This document shows, in pieces, positions 1 to 5,626 of a DNA stretch of 7,716 nucleotides. This DNA comes from Candidatus Ethanoperedens thermophilum. GTDB taxonomy: Archaea > Halobacteriota > Methanosarcinia > Methanosarcinales > EX4572-44. Location of the stretch: positions 1-7,716 of the forward strand of contig WNEG01000018.1 in assembly GCA_012910725.1 (NCBI GenBank), read 5' to 3'. A program made the position numbers and the translations under genes. Under the pieces are notes generated by a model, which worked only from the letters and a program-made list of their open reading frames with translations, did not search any database and was not told the origin of the DNA. Numbering within the stretch: position 1 is the stretch's first letter; every line of letters starts with the position of its first letter.

Positions 1-111
1 CAACACCACGTAATGTGACAGCCACTGTGTATTGCAGAGCCAGGTTACTGATTTATTTCCTGCACAACGAAGTTGTGCAGTGCTGTACTCAGTCACAGTC
101 AGGTTAGCCAC
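1..111 (-). other. Possible 5' end of a divergent minus-strand gene (weak)
   Basis: One minus-strand frame is open from a stop near 144-142 to the left edge of the window. A GTG at 111-109 lies 7 nt after a GGAA stretch, and the sequence at 148-141 could serve as a TATA box in this direction too. Starting there would give about 37 residues before the edge (VANLTVTEYS...). The peptide is not recognised, and the overlapping hairpin and repeats argue for non-coding DNA. Otherwise 1-178 holds no gene I can support. Confidence 0.15.
60..80. repeat. Perfect 9-bp hairpin
   Basis: CTGCACAAC at 60-68 is followed by a GAA loop (69-71) and its exact reverse complement GTTGTGCAG (72-80). The stem has no mismatch, but pairing stops at once on both sides. 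No T-run follows on either strand, so it is not an ordinary intrinsic terminator. It may be an RNA structure, a protein-binding palindrome or part of a dispersed repeat family. The arms are seen directly; any role is inference. Confidence 0.6.
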
Positions 112-140
112 TGTACTTTCCTTGTATGAAAAACAACCCT

Positions 141-148
141 TTTATATC
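141..148 (+). promoter_or_regulatory. TATA box for tRNA-Val
   Basis: TTTATATC matches the archaeal box A consensus. Its centre is about 34 nt before the tRNA, so transcription would begin roughly 26 nt downstream, leaving a 5' leader of about 8 nt. The sequence is nearly symmetrical and might also be read leftwards. Confidence 0.55.
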
Positions 149-178
149 ACAAGCCACCATTAGTGGCTGTTTATAGTA

Positions 179-252
179 GGGCTTGTGGTCTAGCTGGTCA
201 TGACATCGCCTTTACACGGCGGGGATCCGGAGTTCAAATCTCCGCGAGCCCA
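179..252 (+). tRNA. tRNA-Val, anticodon UAC
   Basis: This folds as a complete cloverleaf and decodes GUA (and, by wobble, other valine codons). The acceptor stem GGGCTTG (179-185) pairs with CGAGCCC (245-251), with one T-G wobble. A three-pair D stem GTC/GAC is followed by the anticodon stem TCGCC (206-210) with GGCGG (218-222). The loop TTTACAC (211-217) contains anticodon TAC at 213-215. The T arm is CGGAG, TTCAAAT, CTCCG, and A252 is the discriminator base. CCA is not encoded and must be added after transcription. There is no intron. The gene lies 74 nt upstream of mfnE on the same strand. Confidence 0.96.
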
Positions 253-326
253 TCTTAAATCACTTGCATGCGAGTTTTAGTTACTTTGAGAAAGTATTTG
301 TGTGAAGGCTGCCATTGTTCGTATTG

Positions 327-941
327 ATGTTTGTTGTGAAGTTTGGAGGAAGCCTGGTTGATTACGCAAGGGATGTGGTCACCGATCTTGTGGCTTATGC
401 AAACAAGAGTGGCCAGTGTATTCTTCTTGTCCCGGGAGGCGGCATTTTTGCTGATATGGTAAGAAATGTGGATGCACGTATGCACCTCTCGTCTGATACA
501 TCTCACTGGATGGCTCTGCTTGCAATGGAACAATATGGTTTGTTGTTATGTGATGGGACCGGTGCCGGTTTGGTGAGAGAGAAACCTTGTGGTACTGGAG
601 TGTTTGTGCTTCTACCATACCATCTATTTTGCATGGAAGATTGTATGAAACAACACAGCTGGGATGTAACTGGTGATACTATTGCTGCATGGATTGCCAA
701 TGAATATAAATCTGATTTTATTAAAGCTACTGATGTGCAGGGCATATATATTAAAGGAGATGTTGTTGAGGAGATGTGCGCTTCAAAGCTTTCAGGTCTT
801 GACACCTGCATTGATCATGCCCTCCCAGGCTTTCTTTTAACAAATGGTCTTGCATGCCGTGTTGTCTGTGGATGCAGTGCTGAACCGATCATCATAGCTA
901 TTGAACAAGATCGCGGCGGCACATTAATCAAAAGCTGCTAA
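327..941 (+). CDS. mfnE: MfnE-like kinase, methanofuran biosynthesis
   Basis: This 204-residue amino-acid-kinase-fold protein is probably [5-(aminomethyl)furan-3-yl]methyl phosphate kinase. That cytosolic enzyme uses ATP to convert the furan monophosphate to the diphosphate, which is then joined to the tyramine-glutamate part of methanofuran. Visible motifs are KFGGS (5-9), the PGGG glycine loop (36-39), HSWDVTGD (110-117), ATDVQGIY (134-141) and a C-terminal GGTLI. From memory, their order and spacing follow Methanocaldococcus MfnE (MJ0458). I chose the ATG at 327 because it puts the KFGGS strand next to the N-terminus, as in the family. A TTG at 315 would add four residues. No clear Shine-Dalgarno or TATA box is seen. 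The protein is unusually cysteine-rich (11 Cys). rnhB follows after 21 nt, so the two are probably cotranscribed. A related kinase with another small substrate is possible. Confidence 0.82.
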   Translation: MFVVKFGGSLVDYARDVVTDLVAYANKSGQCILLVPGGGIFADMVRNVDARMHLSSDTSHWMALLAMEQYGLLLCDGTGAGLVREKPCGTGVFVLLPYHLFCMEDCMKQHSWDVTGDTIAAWIANEYKSDFIKATDVQGIYIKGDVVEEMCASKLSGLDTCIDHALPGFLLTNGLACRVVCGCSAEPIIIAIEQDRGGTLIKSC

Positions 942-953
942 GGATAGATAAAT

Positions 954-958
954 GGTGA
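954..958 (+). promoter_or_regulatory. Shine-Dalgarno fixing the rnhB start
   Basis: GGTGA, complementary to the archaeal 16S rRNA 3' end, lies 4 nt before the ATG at 963. A nearby ATG at 952 is in another frame, so this site supports 963. Confidence 0.6.
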
Positions 959-962
959 CTGG

Positions 963-1589
963 ATGACACTAATAGCGGGTGTGGATGAAGCAGGCAAGGG
1001 ACCGGTTATTGGACCTATGTGTGTTGGAGGCGTACTGACAACAGATGTGGGACGGTTAAAAAAACTTGGTGTGGATGATTCAAAAAAACTCACCCCAAAG
1101 AAGCGTGAAAGATTATCAGAACAGATTAAAAATATAGCAGATAAGACGTTTGTGCTTGAGGTTAGTGCAGCACAGATCGATGAATTTCGCAAGGTAATGA
1201 CCATGAATGAGGTGATGGTAATCTGCTTTGCAGGGGTGCTTAAAGAACTAAAACCAGAGTTTGCATACCTTGACGCTGCCGATGTCAAACCAGAGCGGTT
1301 TGGTAGATTGGTCGGCGAGAGATATGAACACAAGATAGAGATAATCTCAGAGCATCATGCGGATGAGAAATATCCTGTTGTGTCTGCTGCATCCATCATT
1401 GCAAAGGTAAAACGAGACGAACTGGTAAAAGAATTGAGCATAAAAATGGGATTATCGATTGGCAGTGGTTATCCGTCAGATCCTAAAACAAAAAGATTCC
1501 TTGAGGATTGGATACGCACTCACAAGGAGTTTCCCCCATTTGTGCGCAAGAGCTGGAAAACAGTGTCTAAATATAGTAGGTCAAAATGA
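963..1589 (+). CDS. rnhB: Ribonuclease HII
   Basis: RNase HII (EC 3.1.26.4) cleaves RNA in RNA/DNA hybrids and removes single ribonucleotides and primer remnants during replication and repair. The protein has 208 residues, normal for archaeal enzymes. The DEDD active site is complete by comparison with Thermococcus RNase HII: Asp8 and Glu9 in the N-terminal GVDEAGKGP motif, Asp104 in YLDAAD, and Asp134 in the HHADEKYP segment. It is followed by the conserved VSAASIIAKVKRD stretch and GSGYPSDPKT (about 167-176). The C-terminus is basic, as is usual. It is the second cistron after mfnE, 21 nt downstream, and has its own Shine-Dalgarno. It ends converging on trpS about 100 nt away. I see no domain loss or frameshift. 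Confidence 0.96.
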   Translation: MTLIAGVDEAGKGPVIGPMCVGGVLTTDVGRLKKLGVDDSKKLTPKKRERLSEQIKNIADKTFVLEVSAAQIDEFRKVMTMNEVMVICFAGVLKELKPEFAYLDAADVKPERFGRLVGERYEHKIEIISEHHADEKYPVVSAASIIAKVKRDELVKELSIKMGLSIGSGYPSDPKTKRFLEDWIRTHKEFPPFVRKSWKTVSKYSRSK

Positions 1590-1650
1590 GTCGTGAGAAT
1601 TTGTGTGATCTCGTGGTTCGTATCATTTCTTACTTAGGTTTGATTATGAC

Positions 1651-1663
1651 AAATAAAAAAAAA
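1651..1663 (-). terminator. T-tract terminator downstream of trpS
   Basis: Read on the minus strand this is nine T, an A, then three T, starting 27 nt past the trpS stop in the short convergent gap between rnhB and trpS. Archaeal RNA polymerase often stops at such T-rich tracts without a hairpin, and I see no strong stem before it. Only weaker T clusters (about 1625-1642) are available for rnhB transcripts. Confidence 0.55.
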
Positions 1664-1690
1664 TTTGGCTCTTCGCTGTTCAACACATAA

Positions 1691-2836
1691 TCATTCTCTG
1701 AGCATATATTCATCAATATTTTTTTCCACCATTTCTCTTTTTCTTCTATGCTCTTTGAGATAATTATTAACTTTTTCTATGAAATATTCTTTAAGTTCTC
1801 CTGTTAACATGCTTCCGTCTCTGTAATCCTGTGCTACTTGCGCAAGTTTCCTGTCGTCTTCCTCAAAGAAATATTTTAAATAAAGAAAAGATACGTCTAT
1901 GTCAGGGTTACCCCCCTTTTCCCTGTGTTCTTTGATGCTTGGCTGTCCCCCTGAAAATGCATATTTATGTACCTTACTGGAAACGGCAGCTTCATCATCA
2001 CTCAGCCATATAGCATTATTTCCACTGGAACTCATTTTGGGCCCTTCCAGTCCTGGTGCCAATTTTTTGTGAATTGCAGCAGGCTTTTGAAAGCCGAACC
2101 TCTCTGCTATATCTCTTGTTAACCTCATGAATGGATCCTGGTCTATCCCTATCGGCACTAACGTTTGATGGTACCCCTCTATAAATTGTGGGTATAGTAT
2201 ATGTGCTGCTTGCATTGCTGGATAGAATACCCAGCCAATGTTATTTTCTGGTTTCAATCCAAAAACAGCTTTTGCTGTAGAATATGTTATTTTCTTAGCA
2301 ACCTGGGAAGCATATCTGTATATTTTCGTGTGCTCGAAATCCTTGTAAACGATCGTTTTCTCTGGATCAAAACCTATTGCCAGTATATCCAGTATATTAT
2401 CATCTGCAAATCTTTCCACATCCCCAACGTTCAGATATTCCTTTATATAGAATTTCTCGTCATCTGATACAGGAATATACACAGTGCATCCATACGCATC
2501 CTGGAAGTATTTCGGTATGGCATATAGAGTCAAATGTCCTATATGCATCCTCTCGGAGGGCCCTCTCCCACTAACTACAGAAACCCTTTCTTTGTTATCG
2601 TAAGCATTAAGCCATTTATCCAGATCCCTGTGAGAAAAACACATACCTCTTCTAACAGGAGGTGGCAACGGCAGCTTCAATCTTGAAAACAGATGGTTAT
2701 CTATAGACCGGGTGCCAAATTCTTTTATCAATCTATTATAGTCAATATCCCCTTCGACTTCCCACGGAGTTATAGACATATAAGTGGCATCTTCTCCGTT
2801 CTGAAGATCTTCATAACTCAAGAATTCTTTCAGCAT
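1691..2836 (-). CDS. trpS: Tryptophanyl-tRNA synthetase, archaeal/eukaryotic type
   Basis: This cytosolic class I synthetase (EC 6.1.1.2) charges tRNA-Trp with tryptophan using ATP. The protein has 381 residues. TPWEVEGDIDY (23-33) and FSHRD (67-71) are hallmarks of the archaeal/eukaryotic branch. The HIGH-type motif is MHIGHL (97-102) within SGRGPSERMHIGHL, followed by SDDEKF (124-129). IGIDQDP (229-235) lines the substrate pocket, KMSSS (267-271) is the KMSKS motif, and AFSGGQPS (293-300) follows it. The ATG at 2836 overlaps the upstream small gene by 26 nt and has only a weak AGAAG before it. The ATG at residue 20 (2779) leads directly into the conserved TPWEVEG block and is a real alternative, giving 362 residues. 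Translation is probably coupled to the upstream gene. The family call is firm; the start is not. Confidence 0.95.
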   Translation of the reverse strand: MLKEFLSYEDLQNGEDATYMSITPWEVEGDIDYNRLIKEFGTRSIDNHLFSRLKLPLPPPVRRGMCFSHRDLDKWLNAYDNKERVSVVSGRGPSERMHIGHLTLYAIPKYFQDAYGCTVYIPVSDDEKFYIKEYLNVGDVERFADDNILDILAIGFDPEKTIVYKDFEHTKIYRYASQVAKKITYSTAKAVFGLKPENNIGWVFYPAMQAAHILYPQFIEGYHQTLVPIGIDQDPFMRLTRDIAERFGFQKPAAIHKKLAPGLEGPKMSSSGNNAIWLSDDEAAVSSKVHKYAFSGGQPSIKEHREKGGNPDIDVSFLYLKYFFEEDDRKLAQVAQDYRDGSMLTGELKEYFIEKVNNYLKEHRRKREMVEKNIDEYMLRE

Positions 2837-2987
2837 CTTCTAAAGAGGTTGTTTTACCTGTGACATATTCTTTCATGGCTTCGTTTAAATCTGCTCTATC
2901 CTCTTCGTTTAGTACAAGCACGTATTCAGATAATATCTCTTCCATATTCTTTGTCCTCTTATTTAATTCATCCAGATCCTGCTTCAA
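2811..2987 (-). CDS. Small acidic antitoxin-like protein upstream of trpS
   Basis: This is a 58-residue, highly charged and mostly helical protein, with no family I can name firmly. The N-terminal half (KQDLDELNKRTKNMEEIL) looks like a short amphipathic or coiled-coil helix. The tail (AMKEYVTGKTTSLEDAERIL, about 37-56) resembles the toxin-binding end of RelB-type and related antitoxins, which often read EY..GKT.SLEE. No toxin-like gene is beside it. I chose the TTG at 2987 because GAAGGA lies 9 nt upstream, whereas the TTG at 2996 would touch that site. A TATA box at 3033-3039 fits a leader of about 25 nt. It overlaps trpS by 26 nt in another frame, so it leads that operon. Function is unknown. 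Confidence 0.6.
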   Translation of the reverse strand: MKQDLDELNKRTKNMEEILSEYVLVLNEEDRADLNEAMKEYVTGKTTSLEDAERILEL

Positions 2988-3032
2988 TAAAAGCAATCCT
3001 TCTAACCCCCAAAAGACACACTACTGCCAACA

Positions 3033-3045
3033 CTTAAAAGTTTCG
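3033..3045 (-). promoter_or_regulatory. BRE/TATA promoter for the small gene and trpS
   Basis: On the minus strand CGAAAC (3045-3040) followed by TTTTAAG (3039-3033) resembles a TFB-recognition element plus TATA box. Initiation about 25 nt downstream, near 3012, would give a leader of about 25 nt containing the AAGGA site. A second AT-rich run near 3066-3082 is a weaker alternative. Confidence 0.5.
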
Positions 3046-3082
3046 TTAAATTGTGCCGCATCTCTATAAAATTATATATTTT

Positions 3083-3343
3083 CTATTCTTCGCTCAAACT
3101 CTCTGCAAGTTTGGTATCAATTATTACATGGTCCCTGACTGAACGTACTGATGCAAAAGGTATGTACATAATATTGCCCTTCATTTTGAATTTGGTATCG
3201 GTGGCATGGTTTGGCTTTACTACCAGGTCTTTAAGCTCGCCAGTTCTGGTATTTATTATTATATTTACAGCTATTCCAAGTTCCACCCCATCAATGCTGG
3301 TTACAGATTTGCGAGACATGTTTTTTGCAAATACTTTTTCCAT
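3083..3343 (-). CDS. Small PRC-barrel protein, CdpB-like
   Basis: This 86-residue protein is a single PRC-barrel domain with no signal peptide or membrane helix. Recognition rests on FAKNMSRKSVTSIDG (5-19), the LGIAVNIIIN strand (22-31), TGELKDLVVKP (34-44), and IPFASVRSVRDHVIID (61-76). This is the archaeal pattern of strand, 'D.DG..LG' turn, 'TG.L.DLVV.P' and a closing 'IP...V..V.D.VI' strand. Single-domain archaeal PRC-barrel proteins of this kind include the haloarchaeal cell-division factors CdpB1 and CdpB2, which bind SepF. Others are poorly understood or act in RNA-related roles. A GAGGA lies 7 nt before the ATG, and cdc48 ends 12 nt upstream, so it is very probably the second cistron of a cdc48 operon. 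The domain call is firm; a division role is inference. Confidence 0.86.
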   Translation of the reverse strand: MEKVFAKNMSRKSVTSIDGVELGIAVNIIINTRTGELKDLVVKPNHATDTKFKMKGNIMYIPFASVRSVRDHVIIDTKLAESLSEE

Positions 3344-3355
3344 GTTTTATTCCTC

Positions 3356-5569
3356 TTATCTGTATCCTATATATGATTTTTGTTCTTTTGGTCTACCGCC
3401 TTTAAACTGGTCTTTGAGGCGTTCATAGTAGTCCATTATATTCTCTGCAAGACTTGGGCGTACTTTTTTGAGTGCTTCTCTAAAGTGTTCCATTTCTACT
3501 TTTTCTGTGTTTATATCTTCTCTTAAAGCCAACATCACTGCTTCTCTGCAGACCGCCTCTATGTCTGCCCCTGTGTATCCCTCCGTTACCTCTTTAAGCT
3601 CTTCAAAATCAACATCACTTGAAAGCGGTGTGTTTCTGGTATGTATTTTAAATATTTCAAAGCGTCCTGTTTTGGATGGCGATTCGAGCAGCACCATTCG
3701 ATCAAAGCGTCCCGAGCGTATTAAGGCCGGGTCTATGATATCAGGACGATTGGTGGCAGCTATGATAATCACATCTTCGAGTACTTCAAGACCATCAATC
3801 TCAGTTAGCAATTGATTGACCATTCGCTCTACTGCTCTGTTGGTTTCGCTGCCGCGTATCGGAGCTATAGCATCAATCTCATCAAAGAAGATAATCGACG
3901 GTGAGACCTGTTTTGCTTTTTTGAATATGTTTCTAATAGCTTTCTCAGATTCTCCCACCCACTTGGATAGCAATTGTGGTCCACGTACGCTGATAAAATT
4001 GGCTGCCGTTTCGTTGGCTACTGCCTTTGCAATGAGTGTTTTGCCTGTGCCGGGGGGCCCATAAAGAAGAATGCCTTTTGGCGGGTGAATACCCATCTTT
4101 TTGAATTTTTCAGGCTGTGTAAGTGGCCATTCAACAGTTTCAAGTATTTCCTGTCGTACTTTTTCGAGGCCGCCAATGTCCTCCCACGTGTTTGTTGGAA
4201 TTTCAATCAGTGCTTCCCGCATAGCTGACGGTTCAACTTCTTTTAGTGCATCATCAAAATCTTTTTGTACAACTTTCATGCTTTCAAGAAGCTCTTTTGG
4301 TATTTCTTCATCAAGGTTTATCTGTGGAAGGTATCTACGCAGTGTCTTCATCGCTGCTTCTTTGGCAAGGGCTGAAACATCCGCACCAACAAACCCGTGC
4401 ATTTTGTCAATCATTGCATCAATATCCACATCTTCTCCAAGAGGCATGCCTCGTGTATGTATCTGGAGTATTTCTTTTCGTTCTTCTCTATTGGGTACGC
4501 CGATTTCTATTTCACGATCAAATCTGCCCGGTCTTCGAAGTGCAGGGTCTATTGCATCGATTCGGTTGGTAGCACCGATTACCACAACTTCCCCCCGTTC
4601 CTCAAGACCATCCATCATCGTTAAAAGCTGAGCCACGACACGCCTTTCTACTTCACCTGTCACTTCTTCTCTTTTTGGTGCTATTGAATCAAGCTCGTCT
4701 ATGAAGATGATGGCCGGGGCATTCTGGCTTGCTTCTTCAAATATTTCACGCATGCGATGTTCACTCTCGCCATAGTATTTGGACATTATTTCAGGTCCTG
4801 CTATAGCTATAAAATGCGCACCAGATTCATTTGCTACCGCTTTTGCAATGAGTGTTTTGCCTGTGCCGGAAGGCCCATGCAGTAGAATGCCTTTTGGCGG
4901 CTCAATACCAAGTTGGTTGAATATCTCAGGATGTTTCATCGGCAGTTCAATCATCTCACGCACCCGCTGTATTTCTTTACTTAATCCGCCGATGTCTTCA
5001 TAAGTTATGCCAGTAGCCATGCTTTCAAAACCGCTAACAGGCTTTTCATGCAGTATCATCTCTGTTTCACCGGTGATTAATACTACCCCGTCCGGCACTG
5101 TTTCTGCAGCTATAAGTGGTATAGCCTGTCCTGTCACTACTCGCCCGATGAAAGGATGTTCCATGGTACTCATCACAGGCATTACATCGCCTCTGGCAAT
5201 CGGCCGCTTCAATAGTTGTTTTTTAACCATCCCGGGAGCGTCCCCGCCGAACTGAATTCTTGCACCCTCTGGTGGGGCAAGTACTACTTTCACTGCATCA
5301 TGAACATCGGCTTTTTGCACTTTGACAACATCACCAATGCTTGCTCCTGCATTCTGTCGTATGAATCCATCAACCCTGAGAGCCCCCTGGTCCCAGTCTA
5401 TTCTATCTGCTCGCCATACCTTTGCACCAGTGACTTTTTTGCCCTCTATTTCGATAATGTCTCCAGGCGAAAGCTTGAGGGCGAGCATGGTCTGGGGGTC
5501 AAGTCTTGCAATGCCCCGACCCGAATCATTTGGATATGCTTTTGCAATTTTAAGTTTAATTTGTTGAAT
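3356..5569 (-). CDS. cdc48: Cdc48/VAT-type AAA+ ATPase, probable ATT start
   Basis: This cytosolic double-ring unfoldase (p97/VCP/VAT family) uses ATP to unfold proteins, often for the 20S proteasome. With the start proposed here it has 737 residues, normal for archaea. It has a double-psi-barrel N domain (about 3-90), a second N subdomain (about 105-170), D1 and D2. D1 has Walker A GPSGTGKT (232-239), Walker B IIFIDE (287-292) and GRFDRE (348-353). D2 has GPPGTGKT (504-511), IIFFDE (559-564) and GRFDRM (620-625). Aromatic pore-loop segments SKYYGESE and SKWVGESE are present. The C-terminus ends GYR, close to a proteasome-docking HbYX tail but with Gly for the hydrophobic residue. The first in-frame ATG (5488) would delete the conserved IKLKIAKAYPNDSGRGIARL segment. 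No ATG, GTG or TTG lies between it and the upstream stop at 5606-5608, so ATT at 5569-5567, 8 nt after GGAGG, is preferred. Confidence 0.96.
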   Translation of the reverse strand: MQQIKLKIAKAYPNDSGRGIARLDPQTMLALKLSPGDIIEIEGKKVTGAKVWRADRIDWDQGALRVDGFIRQNAGASIGDVVKVQKADVHDAVKVVLAPPEGARIQFGGDAPGMVKKQLLKRPIARGDVMPVMSTMEHPFIGRVVTGQAIPLIAAETVPDGVVLITGETEMILHEKPVSGFESMATGITYEDIGGLSKEIQRVREMIELPMKHPEIFNQLGIEPPKGILLHGPSGTGKTLIAKAVANESGAHFIAIAGPEIMSKYYGESEHRMREIFEEASQNAPAIIFIDELDSIAPKREEVTGEVERRVVAQLLTMMDGLEERGEVVVIGATNRIDAIDPALRRPGRFDREIEIGVPNREERKEILQIHTRGMPLGEDVDIDAMIDKMHGFVGADVSALAKEAAMKTLRRYLPQINLDEEIPKELLESMKVVQKDFDDALKEVEPSAMREALIEIPTNTWEDIGGLEKVRQEILETVEWPLTQPEKFKKMGIHPPKGILLYGPPGTGKTLIAKAVANETAANFISVRGPQLLSKWVGESEKAIRNIFKKAKQVSPSIIFFDEIDAIAPIRGSETNRAVERMVNQLLTEIDGLEVLEDVIIIAATNRPDIIDPALIRSGRFDRMVLLESPSKTGRFEIFKIHTRNTPLSSDVDFEELKEVTEGYTGADIEAVCREAVMLALREDINTEKVEMEHFREALKKVRPSLAENIMDYYERLKDQFKGGRPKEQKSYIGYR

Positions 5570-5577
5570 ATGACATT

Positions 5578-5582
5578 CCTCC
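5578..5582 (-). promoter_or_regulatory. Strong Shine-Dalgarno that decides the cdc48 start
   Basis: GGAGG on the minus strand lies 8 nt before the in-frame ATT at 5569. An ATG at 5576-5574 is only 1 nt after it, is out of frame, and would stop after six codons. The spacing therefore points to ATT. Confidence 0.65.
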
Positions 5583-5616
5583 AGTGATGTAACTGTATAA
5601 CTCAGTCATGTACTAC

Positions 5617-5626
5617 ATTATATATA
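5617..5626 (-). promoter_or_regulatory. TATA box for cdc48
   Basis: TATATATAAT on the minus strand begins right after the pgi stop codon. Initiation about 26 nt downstream, near 5595, would give a leader of about 26 nt that includes the Shine-Dalgarno and reaches the ATT at 5569. This supports cdc48 being transcribed independently of pgi. Confidence 0.65.

Larger units (their letters stand above)
18..170. repeat. AGCCACT repeat cluster
   Basis: The heptamer AGCCACT occurs at 20-26 and 106-112 in direct orientation (both extend to AGCCACTGT, 20-28 and 106-114) and inverted at 162-168. The outer copies form a 9-bp inverted repeat, ACAGCCACT at 18-26 with AGTGGCTGT at 162-170. A local hairpin, AGCCAC (152-157) with GTGGCT (163-168), lies between the tRNA TATA box and the tRNA. 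CAGGTTA is also repeated (41-47, 100-106), as is CTGTAC (83-88, 111-116). No function is known to me. It could be a repeat-element remnant, binding sites or chance. Confidence 0.4.

Noticed and set aside
60..80. Hairpin as an intrinsic terminator of an upstream gene
   Set aside because: No T-run follows on either strand, and archaeal termination relies on T-tracts rather than stems.
503..811. 102-codon minus-strand open frame opposite mfnE
   Set aside because: It lies wholly inside the kinase gene, whose motifs are intact in the other strand; no independent support.
938..1333. 131-codon minus-strand open frame opposite rnhB
   Set aside because: It overlaps the catalytic region of RNase HII, has no recognisable domain and no promoter, so it is an antisense shadow.
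4101..4631. 176-codon plus-strand open frame opposite cdc48
   Set aside because: It is the complement of the highly conserved Cdc48 D1 region; its Ser-rich translation is typical of antisense to a real gene and it matches no family.
5574..5576. ATG as the cdc48 start
   Set aside because: It is out of frame with cdc48, only 1 nt from GGAGG, and meets a stop after six codons. It would work only if a base has been wrongly added downstream.
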